Shown: positions 49,801-61,782, numbered from the stretch's first letter. The stretch is DNA of 64,000 bases from Atopsyche davidsoni (GCA_022113835.1 JAILWY010000007.1:4531001-4595000), one strand, 5' to 3'. Program-made: numbers and translations. Notes: generated by a model from the sequence alone, not told the origin.

Positions 49801-52800
49801 CGAAATGATACTTTCTTTGATCATTAGAAGATGGCCGGAAAGGCATTAATTCAGACGAGTATTTAAGCTTTATGTATAGTTATATATAAATACCTGAGTA
49901 CTTTGGTATGATAATTACCGTATTTTATGCAAATCATTAATGAATATCCAAGGGTCTTTATTGAATTTAATGAAACTGAAATTACCTTTAATGGATGGCA
50001 GTTACAATCTGAATAACTTGAACGGAGTTTAAATTTATAAGCAATTTCTGCGGGCTTAGTGAAGTATCATGATTTTCCAAAAGAGGTCTCAATATTAATT
50101 AGATTCTGGCAAAGAAGCTTAACACTTACCATACTTATTTATTTTAAGATAAAAACTGCTACTTTATTTAACAAAAATGGTTCTGTATTCTTATTACCTT
50201 GTGCAACGTAGCTATTAACTCACCTGCTGTGCATATTATTAATAAGCTTCCTCAGTGGACCGCTTGATTAAAATTATTTTATTAATTTTATTTTAGTTCT
50301 CTGCACTGAAGAATTCTAGTTATTTTCGACCGTGTTTTGTTTTGTTAGTATTTAGTTCAATTTTTACTATAATACTTCAAAGTTGGTTTAATGTAACAAA
50401 TTTTACGTGGTTTTATTTATTAATCTGAAAATAAAACTAGTGTTAATTTTATAACCGTAACAGTTTTTAATGATTTCCAAACCTCTGTTGTTACTCTACG
50501 TAAAATTCATAAATATCTTATAAATATAAACTATGAAAAACAGAAAAACCAGATCATTAAATTACTTTCCAATATACAAACAAAAAAAACAAAACTAAAC
50601 GGTAAAATAGATCTTTATGCCAATAAAAATGCAAATATACATTTTAGTCTATTTGAGTATTTTATTATATATATATTTTTTCGGTTCAATCTATGTTAAT
50701 TAGAATTTCCGCCTCAAGTAGAATCAATTCCTTCAATATAAAATAATATGTAGCTCGGTTAAAATTAAAAAATCATTTTTATAATGTATTATTTTATGTT
50801 GAAATAGACATATATTATAATATAAATAAAATTAAACCTAAATTCTTATGACCAAGAAAAAAATTCCACAAAACTATTTTAACGGTGGGTGAATCCACTT
50901 AAATGTCTGTTTAATGTATCTATAATGATTTAATTATTACTTCATCTTCATTTTATACTATGGCACAAAATTTAAATTAAAGATAACTACTTTATTATAG
51001 TTGATTAAGATATTATTAGAGTTGTTGGTAAATAATAACTATTTTATATCCTTAAATAGTAGTCATATTTTATAAATTAATAAAAGTGAGTGATCAATAA
51101 GTGCTTAAGTGATTCTAAACTTGTTACAGACATATAATAATTTTTAACTTCTGTTGATATTTGAACAAAAATTCTGTTGATACACTGCACTTCTTAACAA
51201 AATCCAAATAAAACTTGGTATTTCCGATAAATTTAAAATATCACATAAAATTTGAATCACTTTAAACATTTAAAATATTATCATACATCTTTATTGTGAA
51301 AGATTACACAAATAAAATAATAACTTCTCGGTAATTATACTAAATAAAAATTTGAAGAGTTAATCTTGTTATTTTCTAGAACAAAAGATCCTTTCATCCT
51401 TTCTACCGTTATTACCGTCGCGCGATACGTTATTTTTATTATAACATTAATTTTTATTACGCAAAGATAATTTGAGATACACATTGCAAAACAAAGCTGC
51501 GCAACAAAACTTACTATACTTGAGGTAAAAAATACGCAGAGATTATATGACTCCTTTGAAAATTAGCGAAATGCTTGAAAGTGGTTTTACACCTTTTGTT
51601 TGGGAAGTATTACGACCGGGTTTGGCTATTTTTCAGTTAGGGTCGGAGCTCACTAGTACCTTGAAAATCGTTTACACAAAAACATCCACCTGAATCCGCG
51701 GGAACAAAGGACTCATTTCTACCCCCTCCCCGTGATAAAAAATACAAAATCCAGAGTTTACTCCATTCTACTTTAATAATGACGAGGGTACAGAATGAAG
51801 CGCTTGTTTGTAGTTATTTGTTTGAGATTTAAATTATTTATTTTTTTGGCTATTTTTTATATTTGAGAATTATTATTGTAGATAGAATTATTTTTTTTGT
51901 ATTTTATTGTTATCTCGAATCTCTCTTTGTATTTTTAAATGCTGAGATGAAAAATGAGTGCCTTTTTAAATTTAAGGTTTTCTTTGAAAATTAATCTTGC
52001 TTTTTAGAATTTGTGACTTGACATTTATTTGAACACAAAAAAAATATCTAATAGATAATGCTATTCTCAAGGAAAATCAATTTGGTTTATCAAATAGTTC
52101 TTTATCATTTGTGGGACTTTTGCATAAAAATATTCTATATAAAGTTTTTTTCATACTCGAACATAAAAATAATGATGATATTACATATTTTGATAAAGCT
52201 CAAGACTTGGGACTCACTCGGTAATTTCACACTGTTTGGATTTTAATTGTTCGGTAATAGACCATATTTCACTATAAGGTTTTAATTTTTTTTAAATAAT
52301 TTTTTTCTTTTTAATCAAAAAAAACCTGGCATTATTCACATTTTTACAAATATGTATTATACTTACCATTTAGAGTACTTTTTAAAACTTTTGAATATGA
52401 CTTATGTAAACACCTTAGTTCATTTCTCTCGCCCACGAACGAAATAAAACTTTAAATATGCCGAGCCGGTTTTGAAGTTCCAAGCACTGCACTTTTGAAA
52501 TAGTGAAATATATTACATTAGCTCTGTAAAGAGTTTCTCTCGACACCAAAGTCGCCGAACTACGGGCATAAATAATATCGCAGAAGACCTCCTAAGAGAT
52601 ATGTTTTAAAACCTTACCTTCTTCTCAGTGGAGTTTCCATGATCAGCTTAGGGTGTGATATTTCAAATAGGGGGTGGAAGATGCACGCTGCTTGCAGAAT
52701 GGAGAGACCAAAAAGTATTGTCTCTAAAACTTGGTCTGTTTGAAAATATTACCCAAGAAAACTTTTTTTAGTCATTAAATTGAAATTTATTGTTTTTATA

Positions 52801-53380
52801 CATTCTTATCATATATTTAAATATATATACATGCAGGTTACTTAACATATTCTGTTTCTATTTGAAAACAATTCATTCTCTACCGATTGTCTTACATTAT
52901 TTACGATAAAACAAGAAAAAATGTGCTGTTTTCAATGATAACCTAAATAAGGACATAAACCAGAAAAGCACGTATTCAGGCAATAAAATACACATTAAGA
53001 AATATATATCACAAAATTCAGATTGAAATTATTACTAAATATAGTGAACTTTCAGTAAAATATATTACCGGATGAGTTCAAGGGTGCCAACAAATCTGAA
53101 AACAGATTTATTAAGTCCGAAAAAATATTTTTCTTTGGCACAATCCACTCGAAAAGCAGTTGTTCTGTACACTATGTGAACGTTTACCGATAATATTTTA
53201 TTTATTATCTCTAGATACTACAAAAATTTATACAAGATATTTTAAAAATCATGAAGCGATAATCAGTGGGTACATTTTATTTTATATACGATTGGGTATG
53301 AAATAAAACAATATTTTTTTTAGCTATATTCTTACAATATTAGCATGTTGTATTCTATTTTGTGAAATATAATAATACAC
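46814..53380. other. gene-free segment with islands
   Basis: No gene is supportable. Islands lie at about 47180-47310, 47590-47720, 48590-49170, 51380-51830 and 52430-52750. The frame at 48950-49165 lies in an island and has no recognisable domain. The rest is AT-rich with A and T runs. Confidence 0.45.
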
Positions 53381-53452
53381 GTTAGGAATCAACGAGAGTC
53401 GAATCAGGAAATTAAGGATCAACGGTTTTACCACTATGTCAACAAACCAACT
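53381..53452 (-). repeat. degenerate tRNA-derived SINE head
   Basis: On the minus strand TGACATAGTGG (complement of 53431-53441) matches the A box except at position 10, and GATTCGACTCTC (complement of 53394-53405) is a B box with two differences. Spacing between them, about 25 nt, is that of a true tRNA. The ends can pair partly as an acceptor stem. Stem mismatches argue for a decayed SINE or tRNA pseudogene. Confidence 0.45.
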
Positions 53453-53681
53453 ACAGTACTTTTCTTGGAAAACAGCTTATGGTTCTTTTACCTGGCTCGA
53501 AGCCTCAATTTAATATTCAGTTCTCACACACTGTGGATATTAGCGTCTGGTGACGCGAGTAAACCTCAGCGGGAACACCCCACGTATGGGCGCGACGCCG
53601 GGCATTGACCTATAAAGCTCTTTTGAATATATAAAGTACAGTGTATATACACTAACAAAAAATTATAATAACGTACCTTAA

Positions 53682-54110
53682 TTAACACACTAAAGGCGGG
53701 GCGGGTACTGGTACCCGTATCGCCGACTGCTGTCTGAACGCGGAGCGCGTATTAATACGTTTTTGAATGTGTTTACTCTAAAGCGGCAGAAGGTCATTTT
53801 ACTCTTTAGTTTTACAGCTCGTAATGTTTGTTCAGGACTAGTCAACGTTACTTCTACCAATACAAAGTGACAATGAAGAAGTGGAGTTGCCAGAGAATGA
53901 TAATCCTCCAATTATTGAATAATTTTTAGGACAAAGTGTGATGCCAAGTAATTCGCAAAGTGTGTATGAAGTGTTTCAACTTTTTATAGGAAACGATTTA
54001 TTTGACTGCATGCAAATCAAAGAGTGTATAGACTTGATTTCACACGCGTAATTTTACGCGAATTTTGCCCCCTACGCACATCAGTTAAGTCAATTTGGTT
54101 ATCCGCTTAA
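53682..54110 (+). pseudogene. decayed piggyBac-like DNA transposon
   Basis: A TTAATTAA doublet (53678-53685) is followed by a GC-rich end with the inverted motif CGGGTAC-TG-GTACCCG, typical in kind of piggyBac-like termini. Downstream the plus strand reads EEVELPENDNPPIIE, a stop, then SVYEVFQLFIGNDLFDCM, close to the Y/F-x-x-F-x-L-F-x-x-x-L pattern at the start of the piggyBac transposase domain. A stop follows within 60 nt, and no DDD catalytic region is present. A TTAA at 54107-54110 may be the other end after internal deletion, but the two ends do not match as clear inverted repeats. It cannot encode a working transposase. Confidence 0.4.
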
Positions 54111-54394
54111 AATATAAATATAGTATAAGTTATTGTGTAACAATAACATTTATTTATTTACAAAAATCTCAAATATAACTCGAAGTTGCTAAACGGTAGA
54201 AAAAAAAATCAAAAAGTGTATGTTCAAATCTTACTATGATATTTTATCGCATTTCGTTTGTTTTTTGGACTGTTATTAATCAATGAAAATTATCAAATAT
54301 TTTCAGCTAGTACTTATTTTCCAGTTAGAAAAATTAACTTGTAAAGAATATTTCATCTATAAAACAAAGACCGAAATTCCCAAAATATTTTTTT

Positions 54395-54445
54395 TACAGC
54401 TTTCTTGAGGTTCAAATCCTCACTCCCACTGCTATGATTTTCTCA
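54395..54445 (+). repeat. 3'-half tRNA/SINE fragment
   Basis: TGAGG-TTCAAAT-CCTCA (54406-54422) is a perfect 5-bp T arm containing a full B box. The AGCTT before it and CAC...ATGATTTTCT after it parallel the SINE of elements A and B (AGCTT, then CACGATGATATTTTCT). There is no A box upstream, so this is a 5'-truncated, diverged relative of that SINE. Confidence 0.4.
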
Positions 54446-56857
54446 TTGCTTATTTTAATTACATTAAAAAAAATAATACCATGAAATAATTGTTATTAAA
54501 TATGTTTTCTTTTGTGTAGCAAATCAAAACAGCGTTGCTTTAAAATAATAAGCGCAACTAAAAAAGCACTCAGAGTTTCCTTGTGTTTCAAAAATAACTA
54601 AAAAAAAAATCACTTCAAAAAAGGCATTCGCCATCGAGCGTCGCTCAAAGGGGGAATGAAAAAAATATTTTGCATAAGAATTCAAAAAAAAAAAGCACTG
54701 CGAAACAAAGGCGCCCTTTCACTGCTCCTTTCCCGTGCATAATCACGTGCCATTTTTTCCAATCAATTCATTTTCCAAGCGGCATTGTAAAGGCGGTATC
54801 ACACAGCCGACCTCCAGGCTTCAGACTCCAGATTCCGCTATCGTCGTGGGGCTGACTGAATTTTACGCCGCTTTATTCAGTGGTTATAAAAAAAAACAGG
54901 ATGAAAGCTAAATCTATTATTTTAATTGTTTTTTTTTGTATTATTTTGCAAGCGGGTGACGTCCGAGCTTAGATATTTTAAGAACGAGAGTACTCTTGTG
55001 AAAGTAAGGGTTGAAAAAGGTATACGATATTGCAGAGTAAATTGCAGTTGAATACGGCTATTACGTCTCTAGTACTTAAACTAATTGCTTAATACGGTCT
55101 AGCAATACTTATACAATAATTACTGGACCACAACGCAGCTAATAGTTTATACGTTTACGGATATTACTACTTTCATTGTTTTAATAATGAATAACGAATA
55201 ATCGTTAAAAATATTATATAAACCTATTAAAAAATCATTCAAAGACTATTGCAATTGTATTAAGTTATTATGTTTGTGGCAATAACTTAATTGCTTTTAA
55301 TTTTTTAACTACCTCTTAACCATTAGGCAATACTTAGGAACAATCAAAATAAAATCAATACTTGTCAGATTATATATTTTAATTTTTATTGGATTAAAAA
55401 TAAAATAAATATCATCAACGCTTAAAGATATTAAGAATATATAGCCAGCTATACCAAACTGTATTACTGAACACCAAAACATCGCGGTTTGGCGAGACCC
55501 CAACGTAATCAAATAAGTTCTGGACGCACCGGCGAGAGAACCCACTGTTACTACATATTTATACAACAGAGTAGCTAAGAGTGATTTGAAATCTGAGCAC
55601 GCAAGTTAACTCTCCTAAGCCAAAATCAATCTAATAAATAACATTATTAATATTAGAAAAACCAAACTATCGTCAGACAACGATAATGCTTCATTTTGGT
55701 CTAAACGTCTGTGGCAGTTACCATGAATAAATTACACCATTACAATCTGCTAGTTTTTCTGTCAAAAATATATAACAAATCAAACCTATCAAATATTTAA
55801 CAAATAAACTTTAACTTGTTCATTTAAATTTAAACGCAAATGCGTTCAGTGTTATACTAAAAATCTTTGATATATTTTAAAGAACATAAAATAAATCCAT
55901 TTTTTATAAAAGCAATACTAAAAATGATCACAGAGTTTTTTCCATGCTATGATCCGAAGCATAATAAATCTTTATAAATTTCAAAATCGTCATCGTTTGA
56001 TGACAAAAAAAGCCTTGGAGCATTTTTAACTTTTCTCTGCAGTTATAGTTGAGGACTCTATGGCTTACGAATTTTTTTTACAGCCTTAGTCTTAGGCAGC
56101 TTTAGAACTAAAACTTAACAATTTTAAGATGTTTGTATACATTTTATGATAGTTGTTAATTAAATATATATTTTTTAATGCTTATGTATTTGGCCCTGGC
56201 CATTATTTCTCGTTGGCACCAAACAATACCCGCGTGATGCAACGTTTTTGTGTGGAAAATCAACCAATTGTGTCGCGGGGGTGGAAGCACTAACTCGCCC
56301 CGAAAGATCGCTGCAGCTCCGACCAACCCTTTGTCGGAGAAATGTCAAGGGGATTTCGGGTGTTTTTTTCCTGTAAGATTTGATTTTCATTGAATTTGTA
56401 TGGGCTCGCTACTGCCACGGCTTCTTTTTATAGCCCGAAGTGAATAATGGTTCTGGCAACTTGAACTTAGAATAGAAAAGGTTGCTTCTTTAACTACTTT
56501 CCTTCCTGTGTAACATTTGAAAATAAGCACTAATGCACTTTTTAAAGCAACATTATTGGCTTTAATTATCTTTTTTCATTTTGTAGAGTAATAATTTTAA
56601 AACCAGACGGCTGAAACTTTTTTTTCATTCATTTAATCAAAATACAAGGACTGCACTCGCATACATAGTGTTGTACAATATTATAGCAATTTTTATTTTT
56701 ATTTTTAGCAAATCACTTAATTTACTTTTTATACTAATCTGAGAGTATTTTTAATCCTTTTAATGCACTGATATAGTGATGTTTGAACATTTTAGTTGCA
56801 GTGCAAATATATTTTCTATTTAAAGCAGCGTTTTTTTTATTGCAATCTAAGGTTGCA
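54446..56857. other. gene-free segment with islands
   Basis: No gene is supportable. Islands lie at about 54610-54870, 55440-55570 and 56180-56490. Frames here are short; those overlapping the islands show no domain. No element boundary is visible. Confidence 0.45.
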
Positions 56858-56870
56858 AAATAAATATTAA

Positions 56871-57065
56871 TTTTTTTTTTAATCTAATACTTGAGTGGTT
56901 TTCCACATGTTCGTTTTTATTTGTGACTTTTGTGATTTCACGGTGGCATTATCAAACCGGTCACAAATAAAAACGAACATGTGGAAAATCACTCAATAAT
57001 TTTATTCAAATAAATATTAAAATGGAATTCCACCAAGCACTCTCTGTCAAATATATTAAATTTCT
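56871..57065 (+). mobile_element. PLE-like palindromic fragment P2
   Basis: Arms 56891-56927 and 56960-56996 are inverted repeats (36 of 37 match). The right arm reads GTCACAAATAAAAACG, AACATGTGG, then TCACTCAA and continues to ATGGAATTCCACCAAG, a start shared with copy P4. The 32-nt centre keeps GATAATGCCACC on the minus strand, a scrambled hammerhead remnant. The flanks AAATAAATATTAA at 56858-56870 and 57066-57078 are a possible 13-bp target duplication, but the same string also occurs inside at 57008-57020, so this is weak. Family assignment rests on the GAAACCGGTC hammerhead terminus known from Penelope-like elements. Confidence 0.55.
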
Positions 57066-57078
57066 AAATAAATATTAA

Positions 57079-58034
57079 ATGTATAAATGCACAAATAAGT
57101 CTGAATGAGAAAGCGACTATGAAATAATAATTTGCAGTAAAGCAGAGGAGAGTAACATAAAAAAAGTTGCACTGTTGCTTCCATTGAAACGCCTGGTCTG
57201 GCGCACAGGTATGCAAATATTAATTGGAGGTGAACAAAGAGACGCCCAATTACGCGAAGTAGCTATTGATTTATTGTGCATACAACAATGCACGACGGAC
57301 AGGGTCAAAGGACGGGCGAGTGAGCGCTGTTTGCCTCACGCCCAGGCAGCCGATTGGCTTCCACTCAAATAAAAGCCTCCAGAATGGCGCCTCATTGACC
57401 ATTGAATATTTTTGGAAAAAACTAAAGCACCTAGGATCACAGGTAGTATAAAATGAATAACATTTTTTTCAAAAGCAGCACCGAAGTTAACATTACTATT
57501 CGGAGATTTTTGTACTTGTATCGAAGATACTCATAATTATCTAATAGTATGATATATGTATTAAATATACAATGAATTGAACTGAAAAACTACTGAAGTT
57601 CACACTTGAATTTTTTAAAAAAACAAAAATGGTTTGACGTTTTATTAGAGTATCCGTGATATAAACAATAATTTTATTTTAATAGTAAGAAGCAGGATAT
57701 AATTGCATTGACGACATTAATGGCACCAATTTTTTTTTTAAATGTGAGTGATTGATTTTGTAACTGAGCGTGCACAATTTGAATAAATTACTTATAAATT
57801 ATATCACATATTTTTTTTTATTTTCACGAAGTTTTTAAAAAGAAATAAGGTATTTTTATTAATATACTTTATTTATTAATAAAATAGAAACTCGCACTGA
57901 TGTGTTTTAAATGTATCTTTTATTGAAATAGTTCTTAATCGACATTTTTTTTTTCACAAGCAAATTAGCTTATAATAGTAATTAAAAAATTTATTCTTAT
58001 AAAAAACACTTATTTAATTTATTCTTTATTTATA
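57079..58034. other. gene-free segment with one island
   Basis: A balanced island at about 57130-57450 contains three overlapping short frames on both strands, none with a recognisable product. The rest is AT-rich. Confidence 0.45.
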
Positions 58035-58090
58035 TCTTCTTCTTCGGTTGCCTCTCCTCAGAGTACCTTGGTGACCATCTCACTGAGCAT
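58035..58090 (-). repeat. non-LTR retrotransposon 3' end, fragment 2
   Basis: Minus-strand sequence ATGGTCACCAAGGTACTC followed by GAGGAGAGGCAACCGAAG and a GAAGAAGAAG tract matches the fragment at 11774-11832. After it comes an A/T tail of ATAAATAAAG type, as expected at the 3' end of a retroposed element. Too short to type further. Confidence 0.4.
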
Positions 58091-58260
58091 ATATGCTGCA
58101 TATGCTGAGCAAGTGTTAATGGTTTCCTTCATGTACAATTAATTTATATAAAAATTATATTTTATTTTATAGATTAGTCACGGATTAAATAATTAAAAAA
58201 ACGATAAATATATAAAAAAAAAACCCTTTTTATTTTTTTTAATAATCAACATTTTTTAAT

Positions 58261-58395
58261 GTGATTTTTCCACATGTTATTTTTTTATTGGTGACCGGTT
58301 TTGGAGATTGATAATGCCAACGTGGAAGGTTGGCGAAACCGGTCACCAATAAAAGTAAACATGTGGAAAAGTCACTCGAGTGTTTTATTCAAAGG
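58261..58395 (+). mobile_element. PLE-like palindromic fragment P3 with hammerhead core
   Basis: Left arm 58261-58304 and right arm 58333-58374 are imperfect inverted repeats (TTATTGGTGACCGG with CCGGTCACCAATAA and further matches outward to CCACATGTT/AACATGTGG). Between and into the right arm lies a hammerhead-like motif at 58308-58344. Downstream the family sequence runs to TTTTATTCAAA and then diverges. No target duplication was found. Head-to-head joining of two terminal fragments is common to P2 and P3. Confidence 0.6.
58308..58344 (+). ncRNA. hammerhead-like ribozyme motif, U3-A8 variant
   Basis: In hammerhead numbering: U3 U4 G5 A6 U7 A8 A9 (58308-58314), one extra U, stem II GCCAAC/GTTGGC (58316-58321 and 58329-58334, six perfect pairs, 7-nt loop), G12 A13 A14 A15.1 (58335-58338), minimal stem III CCGG, U16.1 and C17 (58344) at the predicted cleavage site. 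Normal cores have C3 and G8; here both are changed so that U3-A8 could still pair. Stem I does not form next to the core in this copy (A opposite A), so activity here is doubtful. Confidence 0.45.
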
Positions 58396-59808
58396 TTGGA
58401 AGTTGATTTACAGGTTTCCGGTACAAATTGAAAAAGGACTCGAGTGAATGTCATGTAAATGTTGCTACGCATGATTTTGCGGCCTCGCCCTGCCCAGGGG
58501 GTGCCGACTGCAGATGGATGGACGTCATTTGTAACCGGTGTTTGCATTCGGCCTTGCGGTCGAATGGCTTGCGAATTCGGCTTGCCAAGTATAAATATGT
58601 GCGATGCGGGTTCACTCCCGAGGGGAGGGGATCAATATGTCAGCGACGGGACCGGTTTCAATAGCGTGCGATAGCGTATTGGTGATAAAATATTGAGGAA
58701 GTCGACAATCGTCCTTTTTAAACTATCGAAAAAATAATACGTATCCTACAAACCACAAAAAATAACAGTTTATACTGTACTAAACATGACCAAGTATCAC
58801 CTGTTTGTGAATAGTTTACACACGTCTATGCATGTAAATAGCACAAACGAAACTTGTTTTCAGTTGAAAATCTTAAATTTAAAACTAACGCAGCATAGTT
58901 TCTACCTGCTAGAGGGTAGTATTGTCATCCATATATTCCAGGGCAGAAGTTTTCGCAAACATTTTTATTTAACGAATGGGTGATAAATCAGCCCTCAGTG
59001 ATAGATTCGGAAACTTTGCCAGACCTAGTAGGCTTTCAATCACTTTAGCAGATCTTCTTCTACCCTCTATAAAATATAAGTGCACATTTTTTCTGATTTT
59101 TTTCCAGAGGGCTTGATTTGATTGATGAACTTTATTTATAAATAGTTTTTATACATATAAGACAGCGATGGACTTCTCGCGTAGCGGTGATCTCTGATGT
59201 TGCAGAAATATGTTTGCCAACAAACAAAAATAAATTGATGTTTAAACATAAAATTGCGGCTGTGACTAGGAGATATCAAAGATTAAATAATTTGAACGAT
59301 AACACTATAGTATGAATAGAAGGTTGTTAAACAAGAAATAGTTAAGTTACTTGTTCAAATTATATTGTTGCGCTGTTTTAAATAAAACTATTTAAATTTC
59401 ACTCTAAATGCTCACCGTCAAGCATCATTATATCATCCAAACAATCCCGAGTGAAACTTTTCCCGCTACTATATGGAAATAATTTCATATAATTTATACG
59501 AGAGTCATTCTCGTTACGCGGTCTGTGCCGGACTGGACAACAAAGCGCCTTTAAGCTCGGGAAAACTCACCAGCCTAGATTCACTTTCCGCAATTCATAT
59601 AACTAAATTATTTATTTAAATTTAACCCTATTTTAACTTTTAAAACAGCAAAGAGATAAATAGATTTTTGTATTTAGAAACGTTAGTTTTGCCTTTCACT
59701 TCTTAATTTTGCTACTTACAGTTTCAGTTCACAATTTTTTTTTTATCTTTTGCAAGATTATTTTTTTGAGCATAACATTATATAATAAGTCTGATCTTTA
59801 AATAAAAG
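58396..59808. other. gene-free segment with islands
   Basis: Islands lie at about 58430-58690 (two overlapping short frames, no known product), 59160-59280 and 59400-59610. No gene or further repeat is visible. Confidence 0.45.
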
Positions 59809-59820
59809 TCTTCTAATTGA
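59809..59820. repeat. 12-bp target-site duplication, left
   Basis: TCTTCTAATTGA occurs again exactly at 60037-60048, bracketing the palindromic insertion 59821-60036. The sequence is not low-complexity, so chance is unlikely at this distance. Confidence 0.75.
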
Positions 59821-60036
59821 TAAAATGATAAAAGAACCTTTGTATTTAGTCTTCACTTTGAATTTATTAAAATTATTTGCATTACTAGTTTCGACCCAAT
59901 ACACAATACACTTATTGGGTCGAAACTAGTAATGCAAATAATTTTAATAAACTCAAAGTGAAGACAAAATACAAAGGTACTTTTATCATTATAATAATGG
60001 ATCTTCACGAATCAAATGCCTTGTCCCTCAACAAGA
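59821..60036 (+). mobile_element. palindromic retroelement fragment with 46-bp tail
   Basis: Arms 59824-59901 and 59913-59990 (78 bp, three mismatches) are inverted around an 11-nt spacer. The right arm begins TATTGGGTCGAAACTAGTAA, and GAAACTAGTA has the same form as the GAAACCGGTC hammerhead 3' core of the PLE copies (A15.1, self-complementary CTAG, U16.1, H17). No upstream CUGANGA-type core is present. Only the right side continues into a 46-bp tail (59991-60036). Bracketed by a 12-bp duplication. A distinct PLE-like family is a reasonable but unproven reading. Confidence 0.65.
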
Positions 60037-60048
60037 TCTTCTAATTGA
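60037..60048. repeat. 12-bp target-site duplication, right
   Basis: TCTTCTAATTGA, exact copy of 59809-59820. Confidence 0.75.
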
Positions 60049-61781
60049 ATTTTAAAGTGATTCATTTCGTTAAATGTATGGGAATAATTTTAGTCTCGGC
60101 AAAGTTGTGACGATGAACTTTCAGGGGAGTTCCGGCCGCTGCTTGCTTGTCAGTCCCCGCAAACGTTTCCGCTGACAAACGCGGCTCATCAGTCAGCCAA
60201 GGCTTTGCAGGCTCGTAGGAAAAGTGCACCCCTGAAAACGATATCGGCTTTTAATGAAATGGGCGATGAAAGATGTCCGGCATTGCGAGCAACACCCTTA
60301 ATGGCTTTCAGGAACGAGCGCTGGTTGAATGACTGACTAAAAATACTGCATTACTGAAAGGTTCCAGGTCATTTGGTCTGACTGAATATTAATTAGACAT
60401 ATGCGAAGTAAATGTGCACTGATAATTTGATTGACATAGATTTATAGATAAATGCATTCTTTGGTGAAAAAAATATACTATGATTAAAAAAAGAATTTTT
60501 TTTTTTAAATATACGCTTGTAAGTTTTGATTTTTTTTAGTAAAAACATATGCATTTTTTAATAAAAAGTATAAACACACAAAATAAGTTTTGTTTGGCAA
60601 GGATTTTTATCTTTGGTTATTTGAGTGTGTAATTGATGTGCTTCTGCTTATTTAAGTGTAATAAAAGCAGTTTCTGTCAAGTCAATTAAAACAATACTTC
60701 GCGTCGACTTTACTTATATTGATTTTTTATTCTATAGGTGTAGGAAAATAAATGCTAAAATGCTAAAGCTGAAACATTAATGTTACTTAGTTAGTCTTCT
60801 CCAAATCATTTTATTTTTAATTATTTTTTCTTCGTGATGTAAACTTTTTGTTGTTTTGAATACAAAATATATAAAAGATGCACAAATGTTTATTTATTTT
60901 AATAGACAAATGGCGATATCGTCAAATTGTTTCAAAGATAATTTGTAAGCTTTGATTCTATAATAAGTTAACTTTGAATAAAACAGAATGAGGCAAATAA
61001 AATGTATCACTAAGATAGTAAAAGTGCAATTCCCAAAAAAATAACCCACAAATATATACAGCTTTTCAATACACGACGGCAGGTTTATGATAAAATATTA
61101 AAAATAATCGAATTTAATGATCTTCGAAAACACGAAAATGAAACATGTTATTTTCGTATTTCTCCCCGGGGGGTGCTGTTCATGAGCAGCAAGCTAACAG
61201 CCGCGCGACAGACGAGCTGAAAAAAAAAAACATTATTTCCGCCAGCAAAAATATTCAAAACCCATCCAATAATATCTTTCGGCGGGATCAAAGGACTCGC
61301 CCCGCGGAACGGTTCAGATCATACGACACGCTTTTGTTTAAACAACAGCGCGCGAAAACAATTGAGATTGGGGCCAGAGATACTGGCTGAGGGCGCAAAC
61401 TACTGAATTTATTGCACCCCCATACAGCATTCTCGGGGAAGGTCCTATTTGACTGAGATAAATAAACAGGAAGAGCTATCTAGGTCTGTTTCTAGCTGAA
61501 ATATTTTTAAATTTGTATTTATAAATACTATCACGAAATTAAATATTTTTTTGTATAATTTATGCTATCCAATAGTAAACAGATAAACACACAACTGCTG
61601 CTACACCCTAAAGCCACATTTGTTCACAAAAACTTGCAATTATATAGAATCCTCCACTTGTCGCTTACATCAAAATCACATGAGCCCTTACCACCTGACA
61701 ATCACTCTCTCTCTTTCCAACAACCTCTCCCTCTAACAATTGTTTACCTAATTGATTATTATTATAAAAAATCTCACTCTG
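60049..61781. other. gene-free segment with islands
   Basis: Islands lie at about 60060-60420 and 61130-61500, both with CpG. The frame at 61145-61390 overlaps the second island and shows no domain. Pyrimidine-rich tracts lie at about 61700-61735. Nothing else structured is visible before copy P4. Confidence 0.45.
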
Positions 61782-61782
61782 T

